64,000 nucleotides of DNA, taken from positions 1-64,000 of the forward strand of contig JAAEAF010006518.1 of assembly GCA_011037195.1 (NCBI GenBank), read 5' to 3'. Source of the stretch: Triatoma infestans (Eukaryota; Arthropoda; Insecta; Hemiptera; Reduviidae). Shown here in pieces: positions 1-9,004 of this stretch (its first letter is position 1; each line of letters begins with the position of its first letter). Position numbers and translations under genes: made by a program. The notes beneath the pieces are model-generated. The model was not told the origin of the DNA. It did not search any database and saw nothing but the letters and a program-made list of their open reading frames with translations.

Positions 1-59
1 GTTATGAGTGTGACACTTATAACTAGACATAATCAAACATGTTGTGACAAGACTTCCAA

Positions 60-160
60 ACTCCTCTCGCTCTAAGATAGCCCCTGAAGAACGTAAACAA
101 TGTTTGCCGAAACGTCGGGTTTCAAATAAAAAACACTTAAAAATTATTTGGTGTTTTCTT
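60..160 (+). repeat. F2 repeat: CTGAAGAA-hairpin-CGAAACGTCGG module
   Basis: The stretch CCTGAAGAAC is followed by a hairpin (GTAAAC, loop AAT, GTTTGC) and then CGAAACGTCGGGTTTC. Related modules occur near 33.8, 41.9, 48.0-48.3 and 57.4-57.8 kb. The layout resembles the 3' tails I associate with Penelope-like retroelements, but no GIY-YIG or reverse transcriptase ORF is visible next to it. The short ORF reading through this segment (44-265) is not supported as a gene. Confidence 0.5.
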
Positions 161-394
161 GGATACTTCTTGGCCGATAAGCCAACTAATAGATACATCC
201 GATCATTTCTAACGGCCAGCAATTGCTACAAGGCGATAAATGCTTTTTATGGTCTGAAGAAGTGAAAAGTATTCTGGTATTTTCTGTTTTGAGCGGCATT
301 TATGTAATCTTAAAAAAGTCTTATAGCATCAAAAAAATGATATAGCAATTCAAAAGGATGATGCAGTTAGAAGATTTTTTTAAAAAGCTCCTTA

Positions 395-1290
395 ACCCAT
401 CTTAAGATTCATCGCAGCCCGAATAAATCGGACAATACTCTTTAAGGGAAATAACCTAAGCTCTTCCACAGACATCCTGTTCCGATCAAAGGTTCCTTGA
501 AGTTAATTTCCTCACAACTCCTAGCAAAATCTGTGATAAGATGGATGGATGTTCCTCCTTTGTCTCACAGGCTCTACAAAAAAGATCCCTGGCATGAGCC
601 CCATTATGTAGAGATGTCTCCTTCAACCACAATGTTAAGTAAAGGATCCAACCAGATGCCTGAGAGAGTTCCATGAAAGACACAGCAACGTCTCACTAAG
701 AACTGTGTCCGGACCCCCGATGAGCATTTTGGATTGCCGACCACCAACTGAGCTCATCCATAAGGATGAATGCTGTGAAGTTGTCCATTACTGGAAGCCT
801 GACAGACATGTGCCAAAAGACACGCTAACAGCAGGCTCGGGCCCAATGAAAGGGAGAGAGCGCCAATCTTTCATAAGATGGCAGGCTCTAAAAAAAAGAT
901 CCCTGGCATGAGCCCCAAGTACGTAGTGGTGTCACCTTAAACCACAATGTCCAGTAAAGGATGCAACCAGATGCCTGAAAGAGGTTCCCGTGAAAGGCAC
1001 AGCAATGCCGCAAAAATAGCCCTGTCCGGACTCAATAATGAGCATTTTAGGCTGCCGATAACTCACTATGCTCATCCATAGGCATGAATGCTATGAAGTT
1101 ATCCATGACTGGAAGCTTGACAACCAACAGCCAGCTCCGGAACCAATGAATGGGAGAGAGGCGCCCAATTTGGCAAACCTATCCACCTCCTCATTCCCAT
1201 ATGACCTGGTACCCAGACTAGGAAGTACATCCTTCAAAGAAGAAAGCTTCTAGAACATTCTAGCACCAACCTGGAATTGATACCCACTCA
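395..1290 (-). mobile_element. RNase H-bearing LINE, 3' coding fragments
   Basis: The reverse strand reads, with frameshifts, as the C-terminal part of a LINE ORF2: a TGHCGLRRHL-like stretch, then a Cys/His knuckle (FCRACETKEE..H..TDC), then a segment ending near RFIRAAMN. A second, partly overlapping copy of the region between RNase H and the knuckle occupies about 700-1250, so at least two pieces are joined head to tail. The same segment recurs in minus orientation at 25.6, 43.7, 52.6-53.1 and 53.5 kb. No intact ORF remains. Confidence 0.7.
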
Positions 1291-1364
1291 ACCCTTAATA
1301 CAACAAAGAATAACCTTATAAACCTCAGCCTGGTGGAACGCTACATACATAAATACCTATCACC

Positions 1365-1640
1365 TTTTTTAGAGTAAGTGAAGAAAGTCCGTATGAGTGT
1401 TTCACACGAGATTTTAAATTAAAAAAAAAAATATTCGAGAAAATTTTGAAAAACTGGACGGGGGAATATTATGTTTGAACTTCCTGCGATTTTTTTCAGT
1501 TTTTGAGATATTTTGTTCACATAGACAGACACAGACAATTCCCCCACCCCCTTAAAAAAAAAAATTCGGACTCAGGGGACCTCAAAACATGAATTTACTT
1601 CCTCTTCCAGTAAAAGAAAATTAAAAAAAAATAAAAATGA
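1365..1640. repeat. Fragment of the ACTTTCTCTTACT interspersed family, inside a CERT intron
   Basis: The stretch contains GTGTTTCACACGAG, the 'tttgagatattttgtt' block followed by a degenerate CA-rich run, and the 'gactcaggggacctcaaaa' block. These occur in the same order at 43.4, 48.8, 56.4 and 60.3 kb. The element class is unknown and there is no coding capacity. Confidence 0.55.
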
Positions 1641-1778
1641 AACGGACATTGCATTTAATATTTTTTAAGATTTGTGTATATGGATTACAGAGAGATACGA
1701 GAATTTTCTCTGAAACTTAAATTCTTTGCAGGAATTGGTATATTATTTTATGTAAATAATTTTTTTTTTTTTTTTCAG

Positions 1779-1906
1779 TAAATCCAGGTGGTTGGGTACC
1801 TGCATCAGCATTACGAGCTGTTTATAAAAGAGAATATCCAAAATTTTTAAAACGATTCACAGCCTATGTTGTCACCCAAACGCAGAATAAACCAATCATG
1901 TATTAA
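1779..1906 (+). CDS. CERT1: Ceramide transfer protein (CERT), terminal coding exon
   Basis: A 15-base polypyrimidine run and CAG at 1776-1778 precede an open segment of 41 codons ending in TAA (1904-1906). The exon enters in phase 1, its first two bases completing a codon that is probably Val. The peptide begins [20 protein letters not shown] and continues [10 protein letters not shown] to a short tail ending KPIMY. This closely matches the end of the START lipid-binding domain of CERT/COL4A3BP, which in human reads [20 protein letters not shown]. CERT carries ceramide from the ER to the Golgi for sphingomyelin synthesis; the START domain holds the ceramide. The PH, FFAT and remaining START exons lie upstream, outside the window. 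Other START proteins are less likely because the match runs to the last residues. Confidence 0.9.
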
Positions 1907-1923
1907 ACAAAACAAAAAAAAAG

Positions 1924-1944
1924 AATAAAAAGACACTAAATAAA
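1924..1944 (+). promoter_or_regulatory. Candidate polyadenylation signals of CERT
   Basis: Two AATAAA hexamers (1924-1929 and 1939-1944) lie 18-40 nt after the CERT stop codon. Either would give a very short 3' UTR. The region is A-rich, so the hexamers could be fortuitous. Confidence 0.4.
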
Positions 1945-2022
1945 ATTAAAAACAGTAAAAAGTAAATAAATAAATAAAAAATTCATCACAAATACATATA
2001 TATAAATATATATACGAAATTG

Positions 2023-2226
2023 AAGGACGTGTATAGCTCAGTGGTAGCGCTCTGGGACGCTAACCCATAAGTCTTGGGTTCGAATCCCAGCAGTGTTAAT
2101 TTGGAAATTTTCTCCTCCTAGGAGCCTCTCTTTAGGCACTCACTGTACCTCCCAGGCAGTGTTTTTTTTTCTGGGGGAACGAGAATCCTTTGGCACTACA
2201 CTGAACAGGTTTGCACCTCAAAAAAG
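2023..2226 (+). mobile_element. tRNA-derived SINE (variant family)
   Basis: The head carries an A box (TAGCTCAGTGGTAGCG) and a B box (GGGTTCGAATCCC) in tRNA spacing. The acceptor arms do not pair, and an unrelated body follows (TTCTCCTCCTAGGAGCC, then CACTACACTGAACAGGT and an A-rich end). I read this as a SINE and not a working tRNA gene. The CACTACACTGAGCAGGT block recurs near 56.65 kb. Confidence 0.65.
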
Positions 2227-2229
2227 AAA

Positions 2230-3090
2230 TAAATATATTTATATATAATCTGTTTCTTACTTTGTAAAACTTCCAATGATTTTTTTTTTCTTTTCTTTTT
2301 TTTTAAATCAAAAAAATTTGGGGGATGAAGATTTTGCCTTTCAAACTTGAGTTGTATTAATTAGAAATATTAATATTGTGGAGGGGGGTAATAAAGAGGT
2401 ATATTTGTGGAAGGTAATAAACTCTAATAAAATATTTATTAAGGGTAATAAAGGATTAATTAATACAAATTTGAAACTGTCTTATGGCCTGGGACATGTC
2501 CCAGGTTCATGCACAGCTTTTAAGTCATCAAAACAAATAAGGAAAAATTTATAATTACTGGAGGGTCATTCAATAATAAAGAGAGGGGGATTCTTTGTGC
2601 ACTGCTTTCAAAAAGAGGCCTCCCAGTCATCGTACAGATGTGCCAGCCTCTCAACGTACAACATCATTTTCAGATCAATTTCCCCCTAAGAAATCCTAAA
2701 AATTTTAGGAAGGTTTCTATGAAGAGAATTCCTCATTCTCCACCCCCTTTAACAACTCAAGTCTTTTTAAAAATTTTCTCTGGATGATATAAATGACGTA
2801 ATCCGTCCAGGAGGAGCTGTATAGGAGTCTTCTCCTACCTCCCCCCCACGTACCCTCAGAATTTGCAACTGCTTCGTAGGCCGCTAAGCTTCTTCATGTG
2901 CCTCTTCCAGTGTTTCGCAAAATGCCCTACGTGAAGTAAAGATAAGTTCTGTAAAGGCTGAAGCATGTTCCACGCGACTTTCTGTCGTAACTATCCATTG
3001 CTATCTTAGACTGCTTCAGTATCCTGGTAAGGGAGTTTTCCCCAGAGTCCTCTTGACTTCCTCCTAGTTTCGGCGGTAGGTACATATAAT
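2230..3090. other. AT-rich intergenic sequence, nothing recognised
   Basis: No ORF, splice-flanked exon or known repeat was found. A loose inverted similarity lies at about 2340-2480 (TTGTATTAATTAGAAATATT versus AATTAATACAA). Confidence 0.4.
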
Positions 3091-3094
3091 AGTA

Positions 3095-3200
3095 AACTTT
3101 GCATTTATTGTCATAGCATACTTTTCGTGGTGGTCATCTCGGTTTCGTTCATATTCACCAATCATCAGGATGTTTTGGCAAAAAAAAAAAATGTTGTGTG
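3095..3200 (-). mobile_element. F1 foldback element, single arm (copy K)
   Basis: On the minus strand at 3134-3172 the arm reads CATC, CTGATGA, a diverged stem II region, GAAACC, then GATGACCACC. The core boxes and the CATC/GATG stem I are intact, but the GTC cleavage triplet is deleted and stem II no longer pairs well. Outer flanks match other F1 copies only weakly. Confidence 0.6.
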
Positions 3201-3600
3201 ATAAAAACATTTTGATAATGGGCGGGGCGAGGAACGCTCTTTTAATACCGTCGATAACCTCAAAATGAAGCAGGAGCAATTACTGATTAAAAAAAATTGT
3301 TCGGAGCTCCTAAAATGTTTCCGTCTTTTTTAATTATTGAATGATCCTCTAATTTTGAAGCCAAGTATTTTTACGTTATAACTTTTGTGTGTGTGTGTAC
3401 CTTTCAATGTTTTTTTTTTTTTTAATAGCGGGCATATGCGATTTTTTTCTTCTTCAGTTGCGCCTCTAATATATATATATATATTTTTTTGGCACTCTTG
3501 AATAATTTTTGTAAAATTTTCAAAATTTTGGTCACTGGACCATGGATGTTCACTACGATATGGGATGGAAGGACCCATATTATTATTATTATTAAAATAA
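3200..3600. other. AT-rich low-complexity sequence
   Basis: Contains poly-T runs, a GT run (about 3387-3399), an AT run (about 3470-3484) and an ATT run (about 3579-3593). No gene is supported. Confidence 0.4.
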
Positions 3601-3604
3601 TACG

Positions 3605-3812
3605 AAGATTTTTATAAATACTATAAATTAGGTAATAGGAGCTCTTATAAATACTATAAAGGAGGTTATTAGAGCTCTTATAAAAACTATAAAGGAGGTA
3701 ATAGAAGCTCTTATAAATACTATTAACGCGGTAATAGGAGCTCTTATAAATACTATTAAGGAGGTAATAGGAGCTCTTATAAATACTGTAAAAGATAGGA
3801 GCTCTTCCGGTG
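3605..3812 (+). repeat. 33-bp minisatellite, about six copies
   Basis: The unit GGTAATAGGAGCTCTTATAA followed by ATACTATAAAGGA repeats about six times with few substitutions. Each unit carries a SacI-like GAGCTC. The array starts with a partial unit (TTTTTATAAATACTATAAA) and decays at GGAGCTCTTCCGG. Confidence 0.8.
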
Positions 3813-5095
3813 TTTAATTACAATGAGGGCATTTGATCAAGGGATCATTCTGTCGAATATATTTGGAGAATATATTACAATGACAGGTATATTACAGACT
3901 CATGTTTTTTTTTTATAAATTCTGTGATAATTTCCGAGCTCTTCCCCCCCAAAAATTAGGATATTAAGATTATTGTAATAAAGAAGAAATAAGCAGAAGA
4001 ATTTGCAATTATAGAATGAGCTCTTCCAGACAAGTTATGATATCCTGAACATACTTGGGCAAACACAAGTAAGAAGCTATTGATATCACATGATTGGGTC
4101 TATCCCCCTACCCCATAAAGGTTTTTTGTTTGATAAAATGAAATTTTATAAATTTTAATGAAGATTTTTTCCTAGCCCCAGGGATGATGCCCTGGTATGA
4201 TGTCCTGATCATACTTAAAAAATAAGAATAATACTTTTTCGCAATTTTTTTTTTCTTGATAGGGTTCCTTGTTTTATTATTTAAAAAGTCGAACTCTTCC
4301 AGTAATAAGTTATGTTGTCCTGATTATTTTTTGATATTAATAAAGAAAACTATATTTTTGGGGGATTTTACCCAGGGTTCCAAAATTTGAAGTTATATTT
4401 TCCGATCTTTTCCGTAATATGTTATGTTGTTCTGTTCCCATTGTTGGTACTACAATTGGATCCTAGACTCAATCTAAGTCTAGACCAGGCTTATTCTCTT
4501 CGCTTTTTGGGATTTGGGGGGTGCTGGGGTGGATTTTTCTAGCATTTTTTTTGTCCGTTAATAGTGGAAAAAAAAAATCATAAAGATAAAAAAAACTGGT
4601 TGTGCCCATTTCTTATAATTTAAACTGGGCCCATAAATAAATAAAAAATATATATCTGAAGGCAACTGAAAAAAAATTGCACATTGATAAATGTGCGCCT
4701 AAACCATGATCACAAAGATATTTAGGCGATTTGGGAGGGGGATCAATGGATCCTAATTATGGGGGGGAATCAGTGATTAAATTCTGTAATTAAAGTTTTT
4801 AAGTTTTTTTTTTAATTTTAAACATTGTTTAAATAATTAAAAAAAAAAAAATTTTGTAACAAAAAAATTATATATATATAAATTAAATATATAAATTATA
4901 TATATTTAAAAAAAAAAATACATAAATTTGTCACAAAATACATTTTGTACATATTATTGAGCAGATATTGCTACAAGCTTTATATGAATATAAAAATAGC
5001 ATTTTTTTCAATTATATTACACGATTTTTCGATCAATTTTATTTTTATTTATTTAATTAAACCTAATTAATTGTGCAGGAAGAGAAAGTATTCAC
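3812..5095. other. AT-rich intergenic sequence, nothing recognised
   Basis: Dense poly-A, poly-T and AT tracts. Short scattered phrases such as 'gagctcttcc' and 'gttatgatatcctga' recur at about 4018-4050, 4187-4210 and 4295-4325, hinting at diverged tandem copies of an unknown unit. No ORF is supported. Confidence 0.4.
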
Positions 5096-5439
5096 AGTCG
5101 TTTCCAGATTTTTGCTTTCTCTTACTCCTCCTAGTATATACACATAGGAGAAAGGAAGATCGTAGGATTTACAACTCCTAGGAGGATATTAGGAACTTCT
5201 GTTGAGATTTGTAAATCGGTGAAGTTTTTAGGAGTGTTGTGGAGTGGTGGCGTCACATTGAGATAAGATCCACTAGACTGGCTGCTTGAAGACTTTTGTG
5301 TTGGACCAATCAATCGTATAGTATCCAGGTTTCTGGGTCCGCCTGGTGTTGATACCTGATAATTAGCTCTGGTGTTACATGGTCGCCCCCCCCCCCAAGG
5401 CGAGGTTTATGAACACTAACTTAAAAAGGTGGTTTGTAT

Positions 5440-6010
5440 CCTGCTCGGGACACTCAAGCTGCGTTAATGGTGCTGAGTTCATGTGACCTTCACTTCCAAG
5501 TTGGTACTAGAATGTACTTCTAGAACCAGCTTCCTTCCTTCCTTGAAGGATGTACTTTTAGTCTGTGTACCAGGTCATAAGGGAAATTTTTGGGAATGAA
5601 GAGGTAGTTTTGAATTTTCTACGATTTTACACAAACCACTTTTTGGAAACCTCTAAACATTTATATCCGGGGTAATAACTCTATGTGGAAAAATTGAACA
5701 GATCGCAATACGTGAAAGAAGTAGGAAGTGGTGTCAACAAGGTGGGGTATTAGTACAATCTCAGAGCGAGTGTAAGCTGCTCTAAACATGGTCAGGAACT
5801 GGTTATAAAGGAAGAGGGCTTTGCCCATAAAACCGTAGTAGTTACTTTCATGTTACGCTACAAGTTGGGAAAGACTTTTAAATCACTCCAACTTGGGCAT
5901 ATTCCGATTCCATTTGCGCAGGAAAGGCTAAGTACTTTGGAATCACATTAGACCCTCAGGACCCATTTTGGAACCAACATATGGCCCCACGAAGCCAAAG
6001 CTCCGGAAAA
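5440..6010 (+). mobile_element. RNase H-bearing LINE fragments (RNase H piece, then RT piece)
   Basis: About 5490-5625 reads as the RNase H region in broken frames (VCVPGHKG) and matches the reverse complement of 1165-1275. About 5690-6010 reads as the end of the reverse transcriptase: QGGVL, then GKAKYFGITLDP followed by a WNQHM-like block. The order is reversed relative to a normal ORF2, so these are two separate insertions or a rearrangement. Both are dead. Confidence 0.6.
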
Positions 6011-6520
6011 AGATTCAAACAAAAGTCATAGGATTCTGTATATATCGTTAGTATACTAAGTTTAAGGAAACTCTTGTTGTCTTTATGGAGAAAATCACAG
6101 TAAACTGAAAGAAAAAAAAACTGTCCAGCAAAAATGCATTTCCGGTTTATTAATTTTCTTGAAAATCGGAATTTCGGCAATGTATTATAATTTTTAATTA
6201 ATTTTGTTTAGATGGTAGATTTTTATAATCAATTATGATAGTACTTTAGAGGAAAACATAATCCTACCCCTCCCCTAAAAGCCCCCTTAAATGACTACCC
6301 GGAAAAATATTTCAAATAAAAGTTGTTGGATCTTTATTTGTGTAGTTCAGAAAAATGCAGAAAAAAAAAACAAACTTTTCTCTGGAGACTCAGAGGGATA
6401 TCAAAACGTGTGGTATTTCCGGTGAAACCACCATATCGAAAAATTTGACACAATTACTAATATACTGCCGTCTTACGAGGTGAGTATAATAAAGTAAAAT
6501 AATGGATTATATTTGTTGTT
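6010..6520. repeat. Fragments of the ACTTTCTCTTACT-associated interspersed family
   Basis: Contains 'agaggaaaacataatcctaccc', 'gactcagagggatatcaaaa' and 'tttccggtgaaaccaccatatcg', all of which recur between 43 and 62 kb. Not coding. Confidence 0.5.
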
Positions 6521-6534
6521 TTGTATGTGCATCA

Positions 6535-6625
6535 CAGTGATCCAGATATGGATTATGCATCCGGTGCACTGAGAAGGCTTCGGGCGCTAATGACCCAGAG
6601 ATGTTGACGACGCACCGTTAAATTT
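6535..6625 (+). mobile_element. S1 SINE, 3' end only
   Basis: GTGCACTGAGAAGGCTTCGG and AATGACCCAGAGATGTTGAC match the tail of the S1 SINEs at 6777 and 14794. The tRNA-like head is absent. Confidence 0.6.
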
Positions 6626-6776
6626 AAAACAAAAATCCTCTGAATAACGGATGAATAAATGACCGGTGACAAAGGACCCTACTTCGTTAATTCCCCAAAT
6701 TTTGTTATTAAGTGCTAATAAATGAGTGTATTGAATAAAAGGAATAAATTCTAAGACTTAAAACTTTATGTAAGGA

Positions 6777-6965
6777 ACGGAATAGCTAAGTGGTTAGCAT
6801 AGTGGACTCTCACTAACAGATTTTTCTTCCTGGAAGCCTCTACAGCTCACTGTGATAGACAGTGTTGTCTGTAACGAGAGAACACTGTCCAGACGCCGGC
6901 AGTGCACTGAGAAGGTTCCGGGCACCAATGACCATAGATGTTGACGCGCCTTAAATTAAAAAAAA
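6777..6965 (+). mobile_element. S1 tRNA-derived SINE
   Basis: The head contains GAATAGCTAAGTGGTTAGCA (A box), but the B-box part is deleted. The body follows: CTACAGCTCACTGTGATAGA, CAGTGTTGTCTGTAACGAGA, GCCGGCAGTGCACTGAGAAG and a tail GACCATAGATGTTGACGCGC running into A-rich sequence. This body defines the family. Confidence 0.75.
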
Positions 6966-7344
6966 TATTAAGGAACTTCAGAAAAAACAGCCTTCTTCGA
7001 TTTCAGCGCACTGTGATACAACGTCAAACTCTTCATCGTTTCCGGCTAAACAATCTTGAGTTCTTCCAAGTCAAGAAATTGCTGAAACAGTTCTTGCATT
7101 TTCAATCATTTTGCGACTACATGCTGACACTACTACACGATCCATGTTTCACATCAAAAGATTAGAACAAACTTGGGTGGCAACAATAAACGCTAGGTAA
7201 GTAGGTCTCAACATTCAACAGAGAGGTAACGTGGGGTAAATTCTAGAAAACTACCTACTCACCCTCCCCCCCGAAATCAAGATATTTCAAAGAATCTGTA
7301 GAAAAAAGGAAAAGGACGATAATGAGAGAGTTGTGGTTGGTTCC

Positions 7345-7545
7345 ACAGAGCTGAAAAGCATCAGAGATTTTTCCATGATAGCCTGCTTCTTTTTGTAGTC
7401 ATCGACCCGGTTTCCAGGCGTTCGCCCATTATCAGGAGTTTGTTTTTGTCAAACAGTGTGATAACATAGACTTGCACTCAGTATCAACTAAATTTGCTCT
7501 GAGCAAATAAAGAAGCAGGTTATCACGGAAAATAAATCTCGTGAC
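7345..7545. mobile_element. F1 foldback element (copy A)
   Basis: The left arm runs from GAGCTGAAAAGCATCAGAGA through the ribozyme-like core (7400-7440, minus strand) to TTTGCTCTGAGCAAA at the centre. The right arm is largely lost, resuming only with AAGAAGCAGGTTATCACGGA at 7510-7530. The core reads CTGATAA, so the invariant G8 position is A; GAAACC, GGGTC and GATG are kept. Confidence 0.7.
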
Positions 7546-7739
7546 GATGAGAGAGAAACAAGAGAAAAGAGTGAGTGGGGAAACCAATGCGACTTAATTA
7601 CATCTCGGTAATATTTTACCAGAGTTGAATCCCGGGAAGCGCAGTGAACAGGGCGGATCACAGACCCTATTTATCTAGAATGCAACGTCTAGGAAATGTT
7701 TGCAGAGTATGAGAGGGCACAGTCACTGGGAATCTTAGG

Positions 7740-8400
7740 TCTACTTGTACCAGGGGATCAAAAGAGTAGAATTTGACCAAAAGTGCCAAGAAGTTTAAAG
7801 ACTAATGGAGTTCGCACAAGAAGTTGCGGTATTAAAAAAGACTAGACGGATAAGAAGAAGTCCGACTCCCCGTGGCAGGGACGATAACTTAAGCGCACTG
7901 AAGGCTCTTGGGGCATTCAGAATTACTTCTTCGCTAGTCAGGGAGTGTAGAGACTCCCTTGAGACGCTTTCCCGGCACAATAAAGTGCGGCTGGTATGGG
8001 TGCCGGGACACAATGGGATATAAGGTAATGAACTAGCCGACCACTGGCCAGGAATGGAGCGAACACCCCTTTCTGTGGGCCGGAACCTGTTCTGGGGATA
8101 GCCTTTTATGGCGAGGGCGTCTCTGAGAGAATGGACTCGGAGAGAACATAATCGTCACTGGAGGCTAAATACTGGGACAAAACACAGCAAAAGGGTTATG
8201 CCAGAAGGTGTGTAAAACAAGAACCAGAGAGACCCTGGGTCTAAGCAATCTAAGCACGTATCAGATTTGTCTGATAACAGGCCTGTTTACAGGGCACCGG
8301 GTAGGTTCAAGAAACATCTGCACAAAACATCGAACTAAATTCATTACTACGTCTTAGTAATATGTATTAATCTGCTCCAAGCAATAGAGACGGCCCAATT
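7740..8400 (+). mobile_element. RNase H-bearing LINE 3' fragment
   Basis: The translation shows an RNase H C-terminal motif (VRLVWVPGHNGI, stop, GNELADHWP) followed by a WTRREHNRHW-like tether and LITGLFTGHRVGSRN. Stops interrupt the frame at 8021-8023 and later. The same segment, diverged, recurs at 12600 and 60600. Confidence 0.7.
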
Positions 8401-8454
8401 TCACAGTCATCAGTGACTCCCCCCCAAAAACCCCCCCAGTATTTAGAGGGTTAA

Positions 8455-8855
8455 TAAAAAAATAATAATAATAATATAATTTTATATTTTTTTCTTTGTA
8501 CAGGATTTTTTAAAACACAGGATGTAGCAAAAAAAAAAAATTAGATACAGTCTTATCAAAAACTACTCATCATTTTTTGAACCAGCTATAAAATGTTTCA
8601 GTATAAAATTAATAATTTTTTTTTACAACATACATTTAAATTATTTAAAAAATTCCTTTACATTTTATTAGTAATTAAAAAAAATTATTTACAAAAAAAA
8701 AAAATTGAAAAAATGAGGAAGCAAATAAATTTTAATCCCATCTGATAAACAGACAGCCCCTGTCCTACATCCTGTTTACAAATGGAATAAAAATTATAAA
8801 ACTTTAAAAAAAATAAAATTAAAATAAAATAAAAAAAACTTAAAAAAAAACATTT
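8455..8855. other. AT-rich 3' flank of NIPSNAP
   Basis: Low-complexity A/T sequence. On the minus strand an AATAAA occurs at 8669-8664, about 190 nt past the NIPSNAP stop codon, and is a candidate polyadenylation signal. The background is very AT-rich, so confidence is low. Confidence 0.3.
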
Positions 8856-9004
8856 TCATTGAGTAGGTGAAAATTTGGTTGGATACAAAATTCTGGAATG
8901 CATTTCTCTAATTAATGGCACAGTATATGCAACACATTCATCCCAACCAGGTAGCCTCCATGCACTTTCTCTAGTTTCCTTTCGACTGTGTAAATCTTTA
9001 TAAC
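8856..9004 (-). CDS. Nipsnap: NIPSNAP exon 5 (terminal)
   Basis: The acceptor TTTTTCTTGCCAG precedes 9004. The exon opens with GT completing a Cys codon begun in exon 4, encodes 48 residues including [19 protein letters not shown] and ends FSPTQ with TGA at 8858-8856. The SPTQ end is typical of the family. Confidence 0.93.

Noticed and set aside
2023..2098. Possible tRNA gene (A and B boxes in tRNA spacing)
   Set aside because: Acceptor arms do not pair and a SINE-like body follows; treated as a tRNA-derived SINE.
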